DNA from: Arcanobacterium_A hippocoleae
GTDB taxonomy: Bacteria > Actinomycetota > Actinomycetes > Actinomycetales > Actinomycetaceae
Direction: 5' to 3'
DNA: 64,000 bases
Assembly: GCF_031456295.1 (NCBI RefSeq)
Contig: NZ_JAVDUJ010000001.1
Coordinates: 744,001 to 808,000, forward strand
Below are positions 27,630 to 36,944 of this stretch, piece after piece. Made by a program: the position numbers and the translations under genes. Numbering within the stretch: the stretch's first letter is position 1; the number at the start of each line of letters is the position of its first letter. The notes under the pieces are model-generated. The model searched no databases and was not told the origin of the DNA. It was given only the letters and a program-made list of their open reading frames with translations.

Positions 27630-27674
27630 GAGATTTGGCTCCCGGATTTGATTTTAATCCAGGAGCCAAATCTC
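27630..27674. terminator. Bidirectional terminator between proC and kup
   Basis: GAGATTTGGCTCC (27630-27642) pairs with GGAGCCAAATCTC (27662-27674), with an inner GGATT/AATCC pairing. The two genes converge here. Confidence 0.8.
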
Positions 27675-27704
27675 AGATTTCAGCATCATGATGCATAAAT
27701 GAAT

Positions 27705-29711
27705 CTACAGATGAATCACACCGCCGATAACTACCGTGTGGTGCCGTGGCAGACCAAATGTTTCGACTCGCGAAGAAGCATTCCGACTCAGAATCACAAA
27801 TAGTTTCGTAATGATTTTGTGCCACAATGACGACGGATCGGCACGCCGATACCCCAATAGCGAGACAAAATATCGTGCATGTTTCTCATCGAAAACAAAC
27901 CCGAGATCGGCATCCTTACTACACAAGCGCAGATTATGCGGGATATTCGGATTGTCATTGAACCCAATATCGATAGTCACATCAAATACCCCGTCTTGTT
28001 CGGCACCAATTCGCTTCACCGAAATTCGTTCCGCATGGCGCACATGCGGAACATTCAGCACATTTACACGCAGCAAAAGCACTTGTTCATGCACGCTTTG
28101 ATTAAAACGAATATTTTCTTTCAAACTCAACGGCACCATGCCGCGATTTTGATGCAGGTAGATTGCTTGTCCGTGCACACGGCGAATATCTTCCGTACGC
28201 AATTTAGCAACTAATGCGCTCATCGAAATTCCGAGCTCTTGTCGGATTTGCCGCACACGCCGTTGCCCCCAAACCCAATCAGCCATGATCGCGATAAAAA
28301 CCGTCGCAATCATAATCGGTAACCAGCCGCCGGTCGGAATCTTTGGCAGAGTCGCGCTGAAATAAAGCAGCTCCAGCCCGACAACAACGATCCCCAACGG
28401 AACGATCTTATAAAGCGGCCACTTCCAAAGTACTCGCGCACAAATCAGGAATAGCGTGGTGGTCAAGATTTCAGTGGCCGTAACGGCAAGCCCATATGCG
28501 TGCGCAAGATTGTCTGAACTTTGGAAGAGCAAAATCAAGACCATGACCCCAACAAGTAGCGTCAGATTCATTGCTGGAATATAAATCTGCCCACTGGCTT
28601 CTTTTGAAGTATGCAGCACGCGCATTCGCGGCAGGAAGCCGAGATTCAAGGCTTGCGCCGTCACCGAATACGCACCAGAAATCACGGCTTGTGAAGCGAT
28701 AACTGTAGCTAAAGTAGCAATGATCACGACGGGGATACGCAGCACATCCGGCACCAGATAGAAGAATGGTGATTCCAGTGCAGCCTGATCGTGTAAGAGC
28801 AATGCACCTTGCCCAAAATAATTCAGGACAAGCGCCGGGAGCACAACCAAAGCCCAAGCCATCGAAATCGGTTTACGCCCAAAATGCCCCATATCTGCGT
28901 AAAGTGCTTCAGCTCCAGTGATCACAAGCACACATGCGCCAAGTGCCGCAAATGCAAAGAATGGGTTATCTATTGCAAAACTAAGCGCATAGGTTGGCAA
29001 TAATGCCTGCAGCACACTTGGATACTGCACGATGTAGGGGATCCCAAGTATTGCAAGTAGGACGAACCATGCCAGCATCACTGGCCCAAACAAACGCCCC
29101 ACTTTTCCAGTACCAAAACGTTGGATACTAAATAACGCCAACAAAATCACGATTGAAATCGGCACCACTATCGAACGCGCCTGCGGATAGACCAAATCTA
29201 GGCCCTCTACCGCACTCATCACTGACATTGCCGGTGTGATCATTGAGTCGCCAAAGAATAGCGCTGCGCCCATTATGCCGATAATCGTCACTGCTTTTGA
29301 TAATCTGCCGCTGGAATGATGGCGGATCAACGCAGTGAGTGCAAGAATCCCGCCCTCACCTTCGTTATCTGCACGCATCACGAAGCTCAGATATTTCAAG
29401 CTCACCACGATCATTACCGACCAGGTAATAACCGAAAGAATCCCGTAAACAGAATGTTCGCTGACGGAAATCATGCCGTTATTTGTGGTAAATACGGCTT
29501 TCATTGCATAGAGCGGAGACGTACCGATATCGCCGAAGACAACTCCGAGCGCAGCGATCATCAAGCCGCCAGTAAAAGTTTGTGGTAAATGCAGTGTGCC
29601 TGTAGAAGCAAGCGGATTGTCGACCTTATCGACTGGTAACACCTCAGATTTTGAGCCATTTTGTAAATTTGCGAGATTCTCGCCTCGGCTCGAAGCAGGT
29701 ATCTTGTTCAC
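27705..29711 (-). CDS. kup: KUP-family potassium uptake transporter
   Basis: 668 residues; proton-coupled K+ importer. About 12 hydrophobic segments fill residues 48-470, opening with the family signature GVVFGDIGTSPLYAMKAVF (about 58-76). Others are EGGILALTALIRHHS, FGDSMITPAMSVMSAVEGL and GAEALYADMGHFGRKPI. A cytoplasmic C-terminal domain (about 480-668) follows. The start is a GTG without a strong SD. A polar 45-residue N-terminal extension precedes the first helix. Confidence 0.95.
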   Translation of the reverse strand: MNKIPASSRGENLANLQNGSKSEVLPVDKVDNPLASTGTLHLPQTFTGGLMIAALGVVFGDIGTSPLYAMKAVFTTNNGMISVSEHSVYGILSVITWSVMIVVSLKYLSFVMRADNEGEGGILALTALIRHHSSGRLSKAVTIIGIMGAALFFGDSMITPAMSVMSAVEGLDLVYPQARSIVVPISIVILLALFSIQRFGTGKVGRLFGPVMLAWFVLLAILGIPYIVQYPSVLQALLPTYALSFAIDNPFFAFAALGACVLVITGAEALYADMGHFGRKPISMAWALVVLPALVLNYFGQGALLLHDQAALESPFFYLVPDVLRIPVVIIATLATVIASQAVISGAYSVTAQALNLGFLPRMRVLHTSKEASGQIYIPAMNLTLLVGVMVLILLFQSSDNLAHAYGLAVTATEILTTTLFLICARVLWKWPLYKIVPLGIVVVGLELLYFSATLPKIPTGGWLPIMIATVFIAIMADWVWGQRRVRQIRQELGISMSALVAKLRTEDIRRVHGQAIYLHQNRGMVPLSLKENIRFNQSVHEQVLLLRVNVLNVPHVRHAERISVKRIGAEQDGVFDVTIDIGFNDNPNIPHNLRLCSKDADLGFVFDEKHARYFVSLLGYRRADPSSLWHKIITKLFVILSRNASSRVETFGLPRHHTVVIGGVIHL

Positions 29712-29869
29712 TCGCTATACAATACAACTTTTTCACGCCGATGCAATTCAGAATTAGGCAGTAGCAACAAATATCGTGACATTTGTGAAAATTGTAAACC
29801 ATATTTCCTCTAATCTAGCGTGGCAATTGTGCCAACTTCCTGCTATTTGAAACAGCCTGCGAAAGCAGC

Positions 29870-30163
29870 TTGAAATGGCAAAACGCAAGAAAGAGCTGTT
29901 TGGGATCAGCACAATCACATGCTCGTAAGTGGCGCCCCTCACAAGCACCAACGATCACTGGCAGTACGCTATCAGCTAATAAACCACTACATGTTGCTCC
30001 TACAGATAATTCCGCCAATCGGAATCAGATACAAAAACTGGCAAAAGCAAAATCCGATTTCAATCACGCCAAGCTCGAACTCTCCGTCAGACCTGTGAAA
30101 AGACGTATCTCACGCAAGCATAAGTGCGTTTTCAGGCGGAAACATGAAAGAATTAGCCTATGA
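29870..30163 (+). CDS. Possible basic 97-residue protein ending in an ATGA overlap with valS
   Basis: An ORF from a TTG at 29870 runs to a TGA that overlaps the valS ATG (CTATGA), the geometry of a coupled gene pair. The product is strongly basic, ending SVRPVKRRISRKHK and on to HERISL, with no recognised domain. An ATG at 29875 in another frame opens a 17-codon ORF (MAKRKKELFGISTITCS), so a frameshifted or unrelated reading is possible. Weak start signals argue for caution. Otherwise the 448 bp between kup and valS hold nothing recognisable. Confidence 0.3.
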   Translation: MKWQNARKSCLGSAQSHARKWRPSQAPTITGSTLSANKPLHVAPTDNSANRNQIQKLAKAKSDFNHAKLELSVRPVKRRISRKHKCVFRRKHERISL

Positions 30164-32850
30164 CAAATCAAGAATCAGCTTTTCTAGAACAAACAAATGT
30201 GCCACAACGCGCCGCTTTAGAAGGTCTTGAAGACCGCTGGGGTAAAGCATGGGCAGAAAATGGCACCTACGCTTTTGAACGCAACACTGAACGCGATGCC
30301 GTTTATTCGATCGACACCCCACCTCCCACCGTCTCCGGTTCACTGCATGTGGGGCACGTATTCTCTTATACACACACAGACGTAGTAGCACGTTACAAGC
30401 GGATGCAAGGCATGAACGTGTTTTACCCGATGGGCTGGGATGATAACGGCCTCCCCACTGAACGCCGGGTGCAAAATTACTTTGGAGTGCGCTGCGATCC
30501 GTCACTCCCCTACGATCCAGATTTTATTCCTCCGCATGACGGCGGTGACGGTAAATCCATCAAATACGCTGACCAAAAGCCAATTTCCCGGCGTAATTTC
30601 ATTGAACTTTGCTGGAAGCTAACTGCCGAAGACGAAAAACAGTTTGAATATCTCTGGCGCTATCTTGGACTTTCAGTAGATTGGGCCCAAAATTATCAAA
30701 CGATCGGCGCAAAAGCGCAAAAAGTAGCTCAGGCTGCTTTCCTGAAGAATCTCGAACGCGGTGAAGCCTATCAAGCCCAAACCCCGGGTCTGTGGGATGT
30801 AACTTTCCAAACTGCTGTTGCGCAAGCCGAACTGGAAGCACGTGATTATCCCGGCGCATACCACGCACTTGCATTCCATGCGGAAAACGGCGAAGACGTG
30901 ATCATTGAAACTACCCGTCCAGAACTGCTTCCGGCTTGCGTAGCTTTAATTGCACATCCTGACGATGAGCGCTTCAAGCATCTTTTCGGGACAACAGTAA
31001 AGTCTCCAGTTTTTGGTGTAGAACTTCCGGTGCTCGCACACAGTGCCGCTGAAATGGATAAAGGTGCAGGTATTGCAATGTGCTGTACCTTCGGAGATCT
31101 TACTGATGTGCAATGGTGGCGTGAGCTGAATCTGCCAATGCGTTCCGTATTAGGCAAAGACGGGCGAATCCTGCGCGAAACTCCGCAGTGGATCACCACT
31201 CCTGACGGCATTGCAATGTACGAGCAATTAGCTGGAAAAACCACTTTCTCTGCACGCAAAGTACTTGTCGAGAAGCTGAAAGAAACCGGCGAGATGATCG
31301 GCGATGAGCAGCCCACCCAACGAAAAACGAACTTCTTTGAAAAAGGTGATAAGCCACTGGAAATCGTCACTTCACGTCAATGGTATATCCGCAATGGCGG
31401 GCATCCCTACACCGATTGTAATGGTAATGATTTGCGTGAAAATCTGCTTGCACGTGGCGCGGAACTCGCATTCCATCCAGATTTCATGCGCGTACGTTAC
31501 AACAACTGGGTTTCCGGTTTGAATACTGACTGGCTGATCTCACGGCAACGATTCTTCGGGGTCCCACTCCCGTTGTGGTATCGCATCGATGAAAACGGAG
31601 AACCAGATTACAACGATATTCTCACTCCTGAGCTAGATTCGCTCCCAGTTGATCCTTCCTCAGACTGCCCGCCTGGCTTTACTGAGTCTCAGCGCGGAGT
31701 GCCAGGCGGATTTATTGGCGAACTAGATATCATGGATACTTGGGCGACCTCTTCACTTACTCCGCAGATTGCCGGCGGTTGGCTCACAGACGGAGATTTA
31801 TTCAACAAAGTTTATCCAATGGATGTCCGCCCGCAAGGTCAGGATATTATCCGCACCTGGCTCTTCTCCACAATGGTGCGTGCGCACCTCGAATTTGGGG
31901 AGATCCCGTGGCGTCATGCAGCTATTTCTGGCTGGATCCTCGATCCTGACCACAAGAAAATGAGCAAATCAAAAGGCAATGTGGTCACGCCACTGGCGCT
32001 CTTAGAAAAGCACGGCTCTGATGCCGTACGTTATTGGGCTGCCTCCGCACGGCTTGGCACTGATGCTGCTTTCGATGAAAAGCAGATGAAGATTGGCCGT
32101 CGTTTGGCAATGAAGGTGCTCAATGCCTCCAAGTTCGCTTTTGGAGCAACCGAAGCGGGCGCCCCAATTAAGATCGATCCACAAGCTGTTACTGAAGCGC
32201 TTGATCGGGCGATGCTTGCTGAACTCGCGCATGTAGTGCAGCAAGCTACCGAAGCTTTCGAAAAATATGATCACACTCGTGCGCTGGAAGTTGCCGAGAC
32301 GTGTTTCTGGACTTTCTGTGATGATTACCTGGAGCTGGTCAAAGATCGCGCAAACGACCGTGAAGGTGAGCTTGCAGCTGCTGGCAAACTTGCAGAAATC
32401 GCTTCTGCACGCGCTACCTTGCAGATCGCCATTGATACTTTCGTGCGTCTCTTTGCACCGTTCTTACCGTACGCGACAGAGGAAGTCTGGAGCTGGTATC
32501 GCACTGGCAGTGTGCACCGTGCCCACTGGCCAGCGGCCACCGATTTTGCCACCGCTACTACTGCAACGGAATCAGCCGATACAGTCAGCGTATTGGTTGC
32601 AGCCGGTGCAGCATTACGTGCATTACGAAAGGTAAAGACGGAAGCAAAAGTATCGCAACGCACTCCGTTCATGCATGTTACTTTGCAGGCACCAGCCGAG
32701 ATAATTCCCGCTATTGCAGCTGCTCGTACAGATTTGATCGCTGCTGCAAAGATTGACGGTACATTTACAATCGAGCCACTTCCAAATACTGATGCGGAAG
32801 CAGAAATCAACTCAGTCACCGTCACGACACACGAGTTAAAAAATGTGTAA
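30160..32850 (+). CDS. valS: Valyl-tRNA synthetase
   Basis: 896-residue class Ia synthetase with editing of Thr-tRNA-Val. SIDTPPPTVSGSLHVGHVFS holds the HIGH motif (HVGH, 63-66). MGWDDNGLPTERRVQNYFGV is characteristic of the shorter actinobacterial/archaeal-type ValRS, which lacks the long C-terminal coiled coil seen at about 950 residues in E. coli. KMSKS is exact (DHKKMSKSKGNVVTP, about 596-610). No T-box sequence is found upstream. A strong terminator follows. Confidence 0.96.
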   Translation: MTNQESAFLEQTNVPQRAALEGLEDRWGKAWAENGTYAFERNTERDAVYSIDTPPPTVSGSLHVGHVFSYTHTDVVARYKRMQGMNVFYPMGWDDNGLPTERRVQNYFGVRCDPSLPYDPDFIPPHDGGDGKSIKYADQKPISRRNFIELCWKLTAEDEKQFEYLWRYLGLSVDWAQNYQTIGAKAQKVAQAAFLKNLERGEAYQAQTPGLWDVTFQTAVAQAELEARDYPGAYHALAFHAENGEDVIIETTRPELLPACVALIAHPDDERFKHLFGTTVKSPVFGVELPVLAHSAAEMDKGAGIAMCCTFGDLTDVQWWRELNLPMRSVLGKDGRILRETPQWITTPDGIAMYEQLAGKTTFSARKVLVEKLKETGEMIGDEQPTQRKTNFFEKGDKPLEIVTSRQWYIRNGGHPYTDCNGNDLRENLLARGAELAFHPDFMRVRYNNWVSGLNTDWLISRQRFFGVPLPLWYRIDENGEPDYNDILTPELDSLPVDPSSDCPPGFTESQRGVPGGFIGELDIMDTWATSSLTPQIAGGWLTDGDLFNKVYPMDVRPQGQDIIRTWLFSTMVRAHLEFGEIPWRHAAISGWILDPDHKKMSKSKGNVVTPLALLEKHGSDAVRYWAASARLGTDAAFDEKQMKIGRRLAMKVLNASKFAFGATEAGAPIKIDPQAVTEALDRAMLAELAHVVQQATEAFEKYDHTRALEVAETCFWTFCDDYLELVKDRANDREGELAAAGKLAEIASARATLQIAIDTFVRLFAPFLPYATEEVWSWYRTGSVHRAHWPAATDFATATTATESADTVSVLVAAGAALRALRKVKTEAKVSQRTPFMHVTLQAPAEIIPAIAAARTDLIAAAKIDGTFTIEPLPNTDAEAEINSVTVTTHELKNV

Positions 32851-32873
32851 AATGTCTGATTTAGTTTAGGCTT

Positions 32874-32930
32874 AAGTGCGGTTGCTCTTCTTGAACACCA
32901 ACTTCAAAAAGAGCAACCGCACTTTTCTCG
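32874..32930 (+). terminator. Intrinsic terminator of valS
   Basis: AAGTGCGGTTGCTCTT (32874-32889) pairs perfectly over 16 bp with AAGAGCAACCGCACTT (32909-32924), followed by TTCTCGCTTT. Confidence 0.85.
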
Positions 32931-33018
32931 CTTTCGCAGATAAACCGATAGACTCAAAGAGTCGCACAACAATAAATAGCGAACGCTAATCCGACGAAAC
33001 CTACGGAAGAAGATATCA

Positions 33019-34854
33019 ATGAGCGATCTAATTGAAGAACCTGGCATTTCATTCGTCCCCGGAAGAATCAAAATCACCGAATCAATGTCAGTGCCTGCGC
33101 TTTTCCGCAAAATGGCTGAAGAAACTCCACGTAAAGTGGCAGTCGCTCGTAAAACAGATTCCACCGGGCAATGGGTAAACGTGACCTTCAAAGAATTTGC
33201 GCACGCAATTCGCCGGGTTGCACGTGGCTTAATTGCCGCGGGGATCAAACCCGGAGATAATGTTGCAATCATGGCTCATACCTCTTATGAATGGGCGCTA
33301 TTTGATCTCGCAATTCAATTTGCCAGGGCATGTGCCATTCCGATCTACGAAACTTCCTCAAGCGAGCAGGCGGAATGGATCATCGCAGATGCCAATATCA
33401 AAGCAGCTATTGTGGAAGATCCACTAATGCGTGCAGTGCTTGAACCGATCATCCAGAAAGTAGATAGCTTTACCCAGATCTGGACGATTTCCGACGATGC
33501 ACAAGGAAAACTCTCAGCTCTCGGTGAAGCGATCGACGGCAAAATCATTGATGAACTAATCGACAATACGCAAGCTGACGATTTATGGACAATCATCTAT
33601 ACTTCTGGTACTACTGGTCGTCCAAAGGGCGTTGAACTTTCCCACCGCAATATTTTGCATGTGGTGATGAACGGTGTCACAAATGAAGATTTGATGGAAT
33701 TACTTACCGGAAAGAATGCACGCACACTGCTCTTCCTCCCGATGGCACATGTATTTGCCCGATTCATTTTCCTCGCCGTCTCCTATGGTGGAAATGTAGT
33801 GGGATTCTCACCCAATATTCGTGATCTCGTTTCCGATATGCAAAGCTTTAAACCCACGCTCGTACTTGCAGTACCGCGTGTATTTGAAAAAATTTACAAT
33901 GCTGCTGACGCAAAAGCTGGGCGCGGGATGAAACTGGCAATGTTCCGCCGCTTTGCAAAAATTGCCATCAAATATTCAAAAGCTCTCGACACCCCCGAAG
34001 GTCCGTCCGCAAAGCTCAAGGCTGAGCATAAGCTCGGCGACGCATTGATCTACACTAAGCTGCGCGAAATTACTGGTGGGCATCTGCGCGGTGCAATTTC
34101 TGGCGGTGCACCGCTCGGTGCGCGCCTGGGGCATTTTTTCCGCGGCGTAGGGATCCCAGTTTATGAAGGCTATGGTCTTACCGAGACTTCGGCACCAACT
34201 ACCGTGAATAAGCCTGGCACGATGCGGATTGGATCAGTCGGCCCAGCATATCCGGGCTGCTATGTGAAAGCTGCTGAGGATGGTGAAATCCTCGTCAAAG
34301 GCGACCACGTATTCAAGCAGTACCGTAATAATCCAGAAGAGACGAAAAAAGTATTTACCGCTGACGGCTGGTTCCGTACTGGCGATATTGGCCGTGTAGA
34401 TGAAGATGATTACGTATTTATTACTGGTCGAAAGAAAGAATTGATTGTAACAGCCGGTGGGAAGAATGTAGCACCTGCGCCATTAGAGGACGCACTGCGC
34501 GGGCACCCACTGATTTCGCAGGTTGTAGTAGTAGGCGATCAAAAGCGGTTTATTTCCGCACTCATCACGCTCGATGCGGACGCGCTTCCACAATGGCTGG
34601 TAAATCATCAACTAGAGCCGATGACAGCTGCGCAAGCAGTTGAAGATCCACAAGTGATCGCAGCAATTGACCGTGCGGTAAAACGGACGAATGAGTCCGT
34701 ATCGCGCGCTGAATCAATTCGCAAATTCAAGATCCTGCCAGGCGATTTCACAGTGCAAAACGGATATTTAACGCCATCGTTGAAAGTGCGGCGTAACGTG
34801 GTACTCGCTGATTTTGCAGATCAGATTGCTGAGATCTATGGAGAACTTAGCTAG
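33019..34854 (+). CDS. Long-chain fatty-acid--CoA ligase (AMP-forming)
   Basis: 611-residue acyl-adenylate synthetase that activates fatty acids to acyl-CoA, of the FadD15 type. P-loop-like motif TIIYTSGTTGRPKGVELSHRN (about 192-212), acyl-binding GAISGGAPLGARLGHFFRG, AMP motif YEGYGLTETSAPT (about 382-394), hinge GWFRTGDIGRVDEDDYVFITG, and the catalytic-lysine region at the C-terminus (FKILPGDFTVQNGYLTPSLKVRR). GAAGAAG precedes the ATG. Monocistronic, bounded by two strong terminators. Lipid class is inferred from family only. Confidence 0.92.
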   Translation: MSDLIEEPGISFVPGRIKITESMSVPALFRKMAEETPRKVAVARKTDSTGQWVNVTFKEFAHAIRRVARGLIAAGIKPGDNVAIMAHTSYEWALFDLAIQFARACAIPIYETSSSEQAEWIIADANIKAAIVEDPLMRAVLEPIIQKVDSFTQIWTISDDAQGKLSALGEAIDGKIIDELIDNTQADDLWTIIYTSGTTGRPKGVELSHRNILHVVMNGVTNEDLMELLTGKNARTLLFLPMAHVFARFIFLAVSYGGNVVGFSPNIRDLVSDMQSFKPTLVLAVPRVFEKIYNAADAKAGRGMKLAMFRRFAKIAIKYSKALDTPEGPSAKLKAEHKLGDALIYTKLREITGGHLRGAISGGAPLGARLGHFFRGVGIPVYEGYGLTETSAPTTVNKPGTMRIGSVGPAYPGCYVKAAEDGEILVKGDHVFKQYRNNPEETKKVFTADGWFRTGDIGRVDEDDYVFITGRKKELIVTAGGKNVAPAPLEDALRGHPLISQVVVVGDQKRFISALITLDADALPQWLVNHQLEPMTAAQAVEDPQVIAAIDRAVKRTNESVSRAESIRKFKILPGDFTVQNGYLTPSLKVRRNVVLADFADQIAEIYGELS

Positions 34855-34896
34855 CTGCTCCAAATGCCTGCGGCAGCTAAAACTTAATATCTGCTT

Positions 34897-34955
34897 GTGT
34901 GGTGTGAAACGAAATTACTTCGTTTCACACCACACGTGCTTTTTCTTTTTATTTT
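34897..34955 (+). terminator. Intrinsic terminator of the acyl-CoA ligase gene
   Basis: GTGTGGTGTGAAACGAA (34897-34913) pairs over 17 bp with 34919-34935; then GTGCTTTTTCTTTTTATTTTT gives a long T run. Confidence 0.9.
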
Positions 34956-35012
34956 TCTTGCAGCATCAAAATACAGTTGTTTGATGCGTAAATCGCATAA
35001 TCCGTGCCGCGT

Positions 35013-35044
35013 CACGAAGGCACGAAGGCACGAAGGCACGAAAA
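35013..35044. repeat. Short tandem repeat, CACGAAGG x3 plus CACGAAAA
   Basis: Three exact 8-bp units (35013-35036) and a fourth with two changes, in the intergenic region between the ligase terminator and the end of the chorismate mutase gene. Copy number could vary between strains. Confidence 0.85.
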
Positions 35045-35089
35045 AATATCACAAACTAAAAGGCGCTCAATAATGATTATCCGCAGCTT

Positions 35090-35461
35090 TTAGGATTGTG
35101 ATTCTTGCTGTTTTTTCGCCGCAATCACCTCATGATGATGGATCACTTCAGCCACAATGAACTTGAGAAATTTCTCAGCGAATACCGGATCTAATCCAGA
35201 TTCTTCAGCCATTGCGCGGAGCCGGGCAATTTGTGCTGTTTCACGCCGCGGATCGGAAGCGGGCAATGCGCAACGCGCTTTCAATTCTCCCACCAGCTTC
35301 GTACAGCGAAAACGTTCAGCGAGGATATGCACAAGCGCCGCATCAAGATTGTCGATTGTTCTCCGGTAAGCACTAAGCTCATTTGGCACAGCATATCCGT
35401 CGCGCTGTATTGCATTTTCGGTATCAATTGATTCATTTGAGTAAGGAGAGTGGTTGATCAT
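35090..35461 (-). CDS. Chorismate mutase (AroQ class, stand-alone)
   Basis: 123 residues from the ATG at 35461, preceded by AGGAGA, which overlaps the clpX TAG (TAGGAG). Converts chorismate to prephenate for Phe/Tyr. AroQ helical pattern: YRRTIDNLDAALVHILAERF, CTKLVGELKA, then DPRRETAQIARLRAMAEESG and FLKFIVAEVIHHHEVI. These supply the expected Arg, Lys, Asp/Glu and Gln-type active-site positions. The first 35 residues are polar and non-conserved. Coupling to clpX is positional and the two are not functionally related as far as I know. Confidence 0.88.
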   Translation of the reverse strand: MINHSPYSNESIDTENAIQRDGYAVPNELSAYRRTIDNLDAALVHILAERFRCTKLVGELKARCALPASDPRRETAQIARLRAMAEESGLDPVFAEKFLKFIVAEVIHHHEVIAAKKQQESQS

Positions 35462-35471
35462 GAGTTTTCTC

Positions 35472-36758
35472 CTATCCGGCAAATTTTGCGCTGCTTAACA
35501 CGATCGTAGGATCGGCATTATCAGTTATTACTTCTTCCGTAATAATTACTTTATCAATATCGTTCCGTGATGGAATTTCAAACATTAGTTCACGCAAGAC
35601 TTTTTCTAAAATTGCACGCAACCCACGTGCACCCGTCCCCCGCGCAATCGCTTCTGCCGCAATATTCTGCAACGCCTCATCAGTAAACTCAAGTTTTACA
35701 CCATCAAGATGGAACATTTTTTGATACTGTTTCACAAGCGCATTTCGCGGCTTAGTCAAAATATCGACGAGATCTTCTTCCTGCAATCCTTCCACTGATG
35801 CCGTGATCGGCAAGCGCCCCACTAGCTCAGGGATCAGTCCATATTTATGCAAATCTTCCGGGGTGGCATCAGCAAAAATATTTTCGACTTTGCCAGGCTC
35901 ATGCAAAGTGGCACCAAATCCGATCCCGCCTTTGCCGATGCGGCTTGCCACAATATCTTCCATCCCGGCAAAAGCTCCCGCAGCAATAAAAAGAATATTA
36001 GACGTATCAATCTCAAGATATTCTTGCTGCGGATGCTTCCGGCCACCCGTTGGAGGAACTGATGCTACAGTTCCTTCAATGATTTTCAGCAAGGCTTGTT
36101 GTACGCCTTCTCCTGATACATCGCGTGTAATTGATGGATTTTCAGATTTGCGGGAAATCTTATCAATTTCGTCAATATAGATAATGCCACGCTGAGCGCT
36201 CGGAATATCATTATCGGCAGCTTGGATCAGCTTCAAGAGAATATTTTCGACATCTTCTCCCACATATCCGGCTTCCGTTAATGCCGTTGCATCCACAATC
36301 GCAAATGGCACATTCAGCATCTTCGCAAGCGACTGCGCAAGATAGGTTTTCCCTGTACCTGTTGGACCCATCAGTAAAATATTTGATTTACCGATTTCCA
36401 CATTTTCTTCAGGATGGTTTTTTCCGAATTTCTCCTGCGCAGAACGAATCTGTTCTTGCGCCCGGACACGTTTATAGTGGTTATATACTGCGACGGCAAG
36501 AGTCCGCTTAGCTGCATGCTGACCGATCACGTATTCATTCAAAAACTCATATATTTCACGCGGAGTTGGCAGTTTTTGTGTTTCGCTCTTTTCACGTGCT
36601 TCGTTGCCGAGTTCTTCGGCGATGATCTCATTACACAGCTCTACACATTCATTGCAGATGTATACCCCAGATCCGGTGATCAATTTGCGTACTTGACGCT
36701 GACTCTTTTGGCAAAAAGAGCATTTCAGAATATCCGCCGCATCCGCAGTAGGAGCCAT
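35472..36758 (-). CDS. clpX: ATP-dependent Clp protease ATP-binding subunit ClpX
   Basis: 428-residue AAA+ unfoldase that feeds substrates to ClpP. N-terminal C4 zinc-binding domain: CSFCQK and CNECVELCNE. Walker A GPTGTGKT (about 125), DATALTEAGYVGEDVE, Walker B GIIYIDEIDKI, sensor region and arginine finger GLIPELVGRLP, and the C-terminal GARGLRAILEKVL. I use the ATG at 36758; a nearby TTG would add three residues. clpP2 lies 186 bp upstream on the same strand, separated by a large inverted repeat, and chorismate mutase follows with an overlapping SD. Confidence 0.96.
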   Translation of the reverse strand: MAPTADAADILKCSFCQKSQRQVRKLITGSGVYICNECVELCNEIIAEELGNEAREKSETQKLPTPREIYEFLNEYVIGQHAAKRTLAVAVYNHYKRVRAQEQIRSAQEKFGKNHPEENVEIGKSNILLMGPTGTGKTYLAQSLAKMLNVPFAIVDATALTEAGYVGEDVENILLKLIQAADNDIPSAQRGIIYIDEIDKISRKSENPSITRDVSGEGVQQALLKIIEGTVASVPPTGGRKHPQQEYLEIDTSNILFIAAGAFAGMEDIVASRIGKGGIGFGATLHEPGKVENIFADATPEDLHKYGLIPELVGRLPITASVEGLQEEDLVDILTKPRNALVKQYQKMFHLDGVKLEFTDEALQNIAAEAIARGTGARGLRAILEKVLRELMFEIPSRNDIDKVIITEEVITDNADPTIVLSSAKFAG

Positions 36759-36824
36759 ACTAATCAAGCCTTTCTGAGATAATTTTCTGCGTCTATTCCA
36801 CCGCAGATCAGGCGAAGATGCTAC

Positions 36825-36891
36825 TTTGGCACGCCCACGAAGATAAATCTCTCACGTAGTGATACAAGCGAGAAAACGTGGACGTGCCAAA
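36825..36891 (-). repeat. Long inverted repeat between clpP2 and clpX
   Basis: TTTGGCACGCCCACG (36825-36839) pairs with CGTGGACGTGCCAAA (36877-36891), 15 positions with one mismatch and a 37-nt loop. No T run follows on the minus strand, so it may be an RNA processing or stability element and not a terminator. Confidence 0.6.
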
Positions 36892-36944
36892 TAACGGGTT
36901 GACGACAGATGAGTTTCCCACGCGCAGTGTAAAACTCTTGAAAC

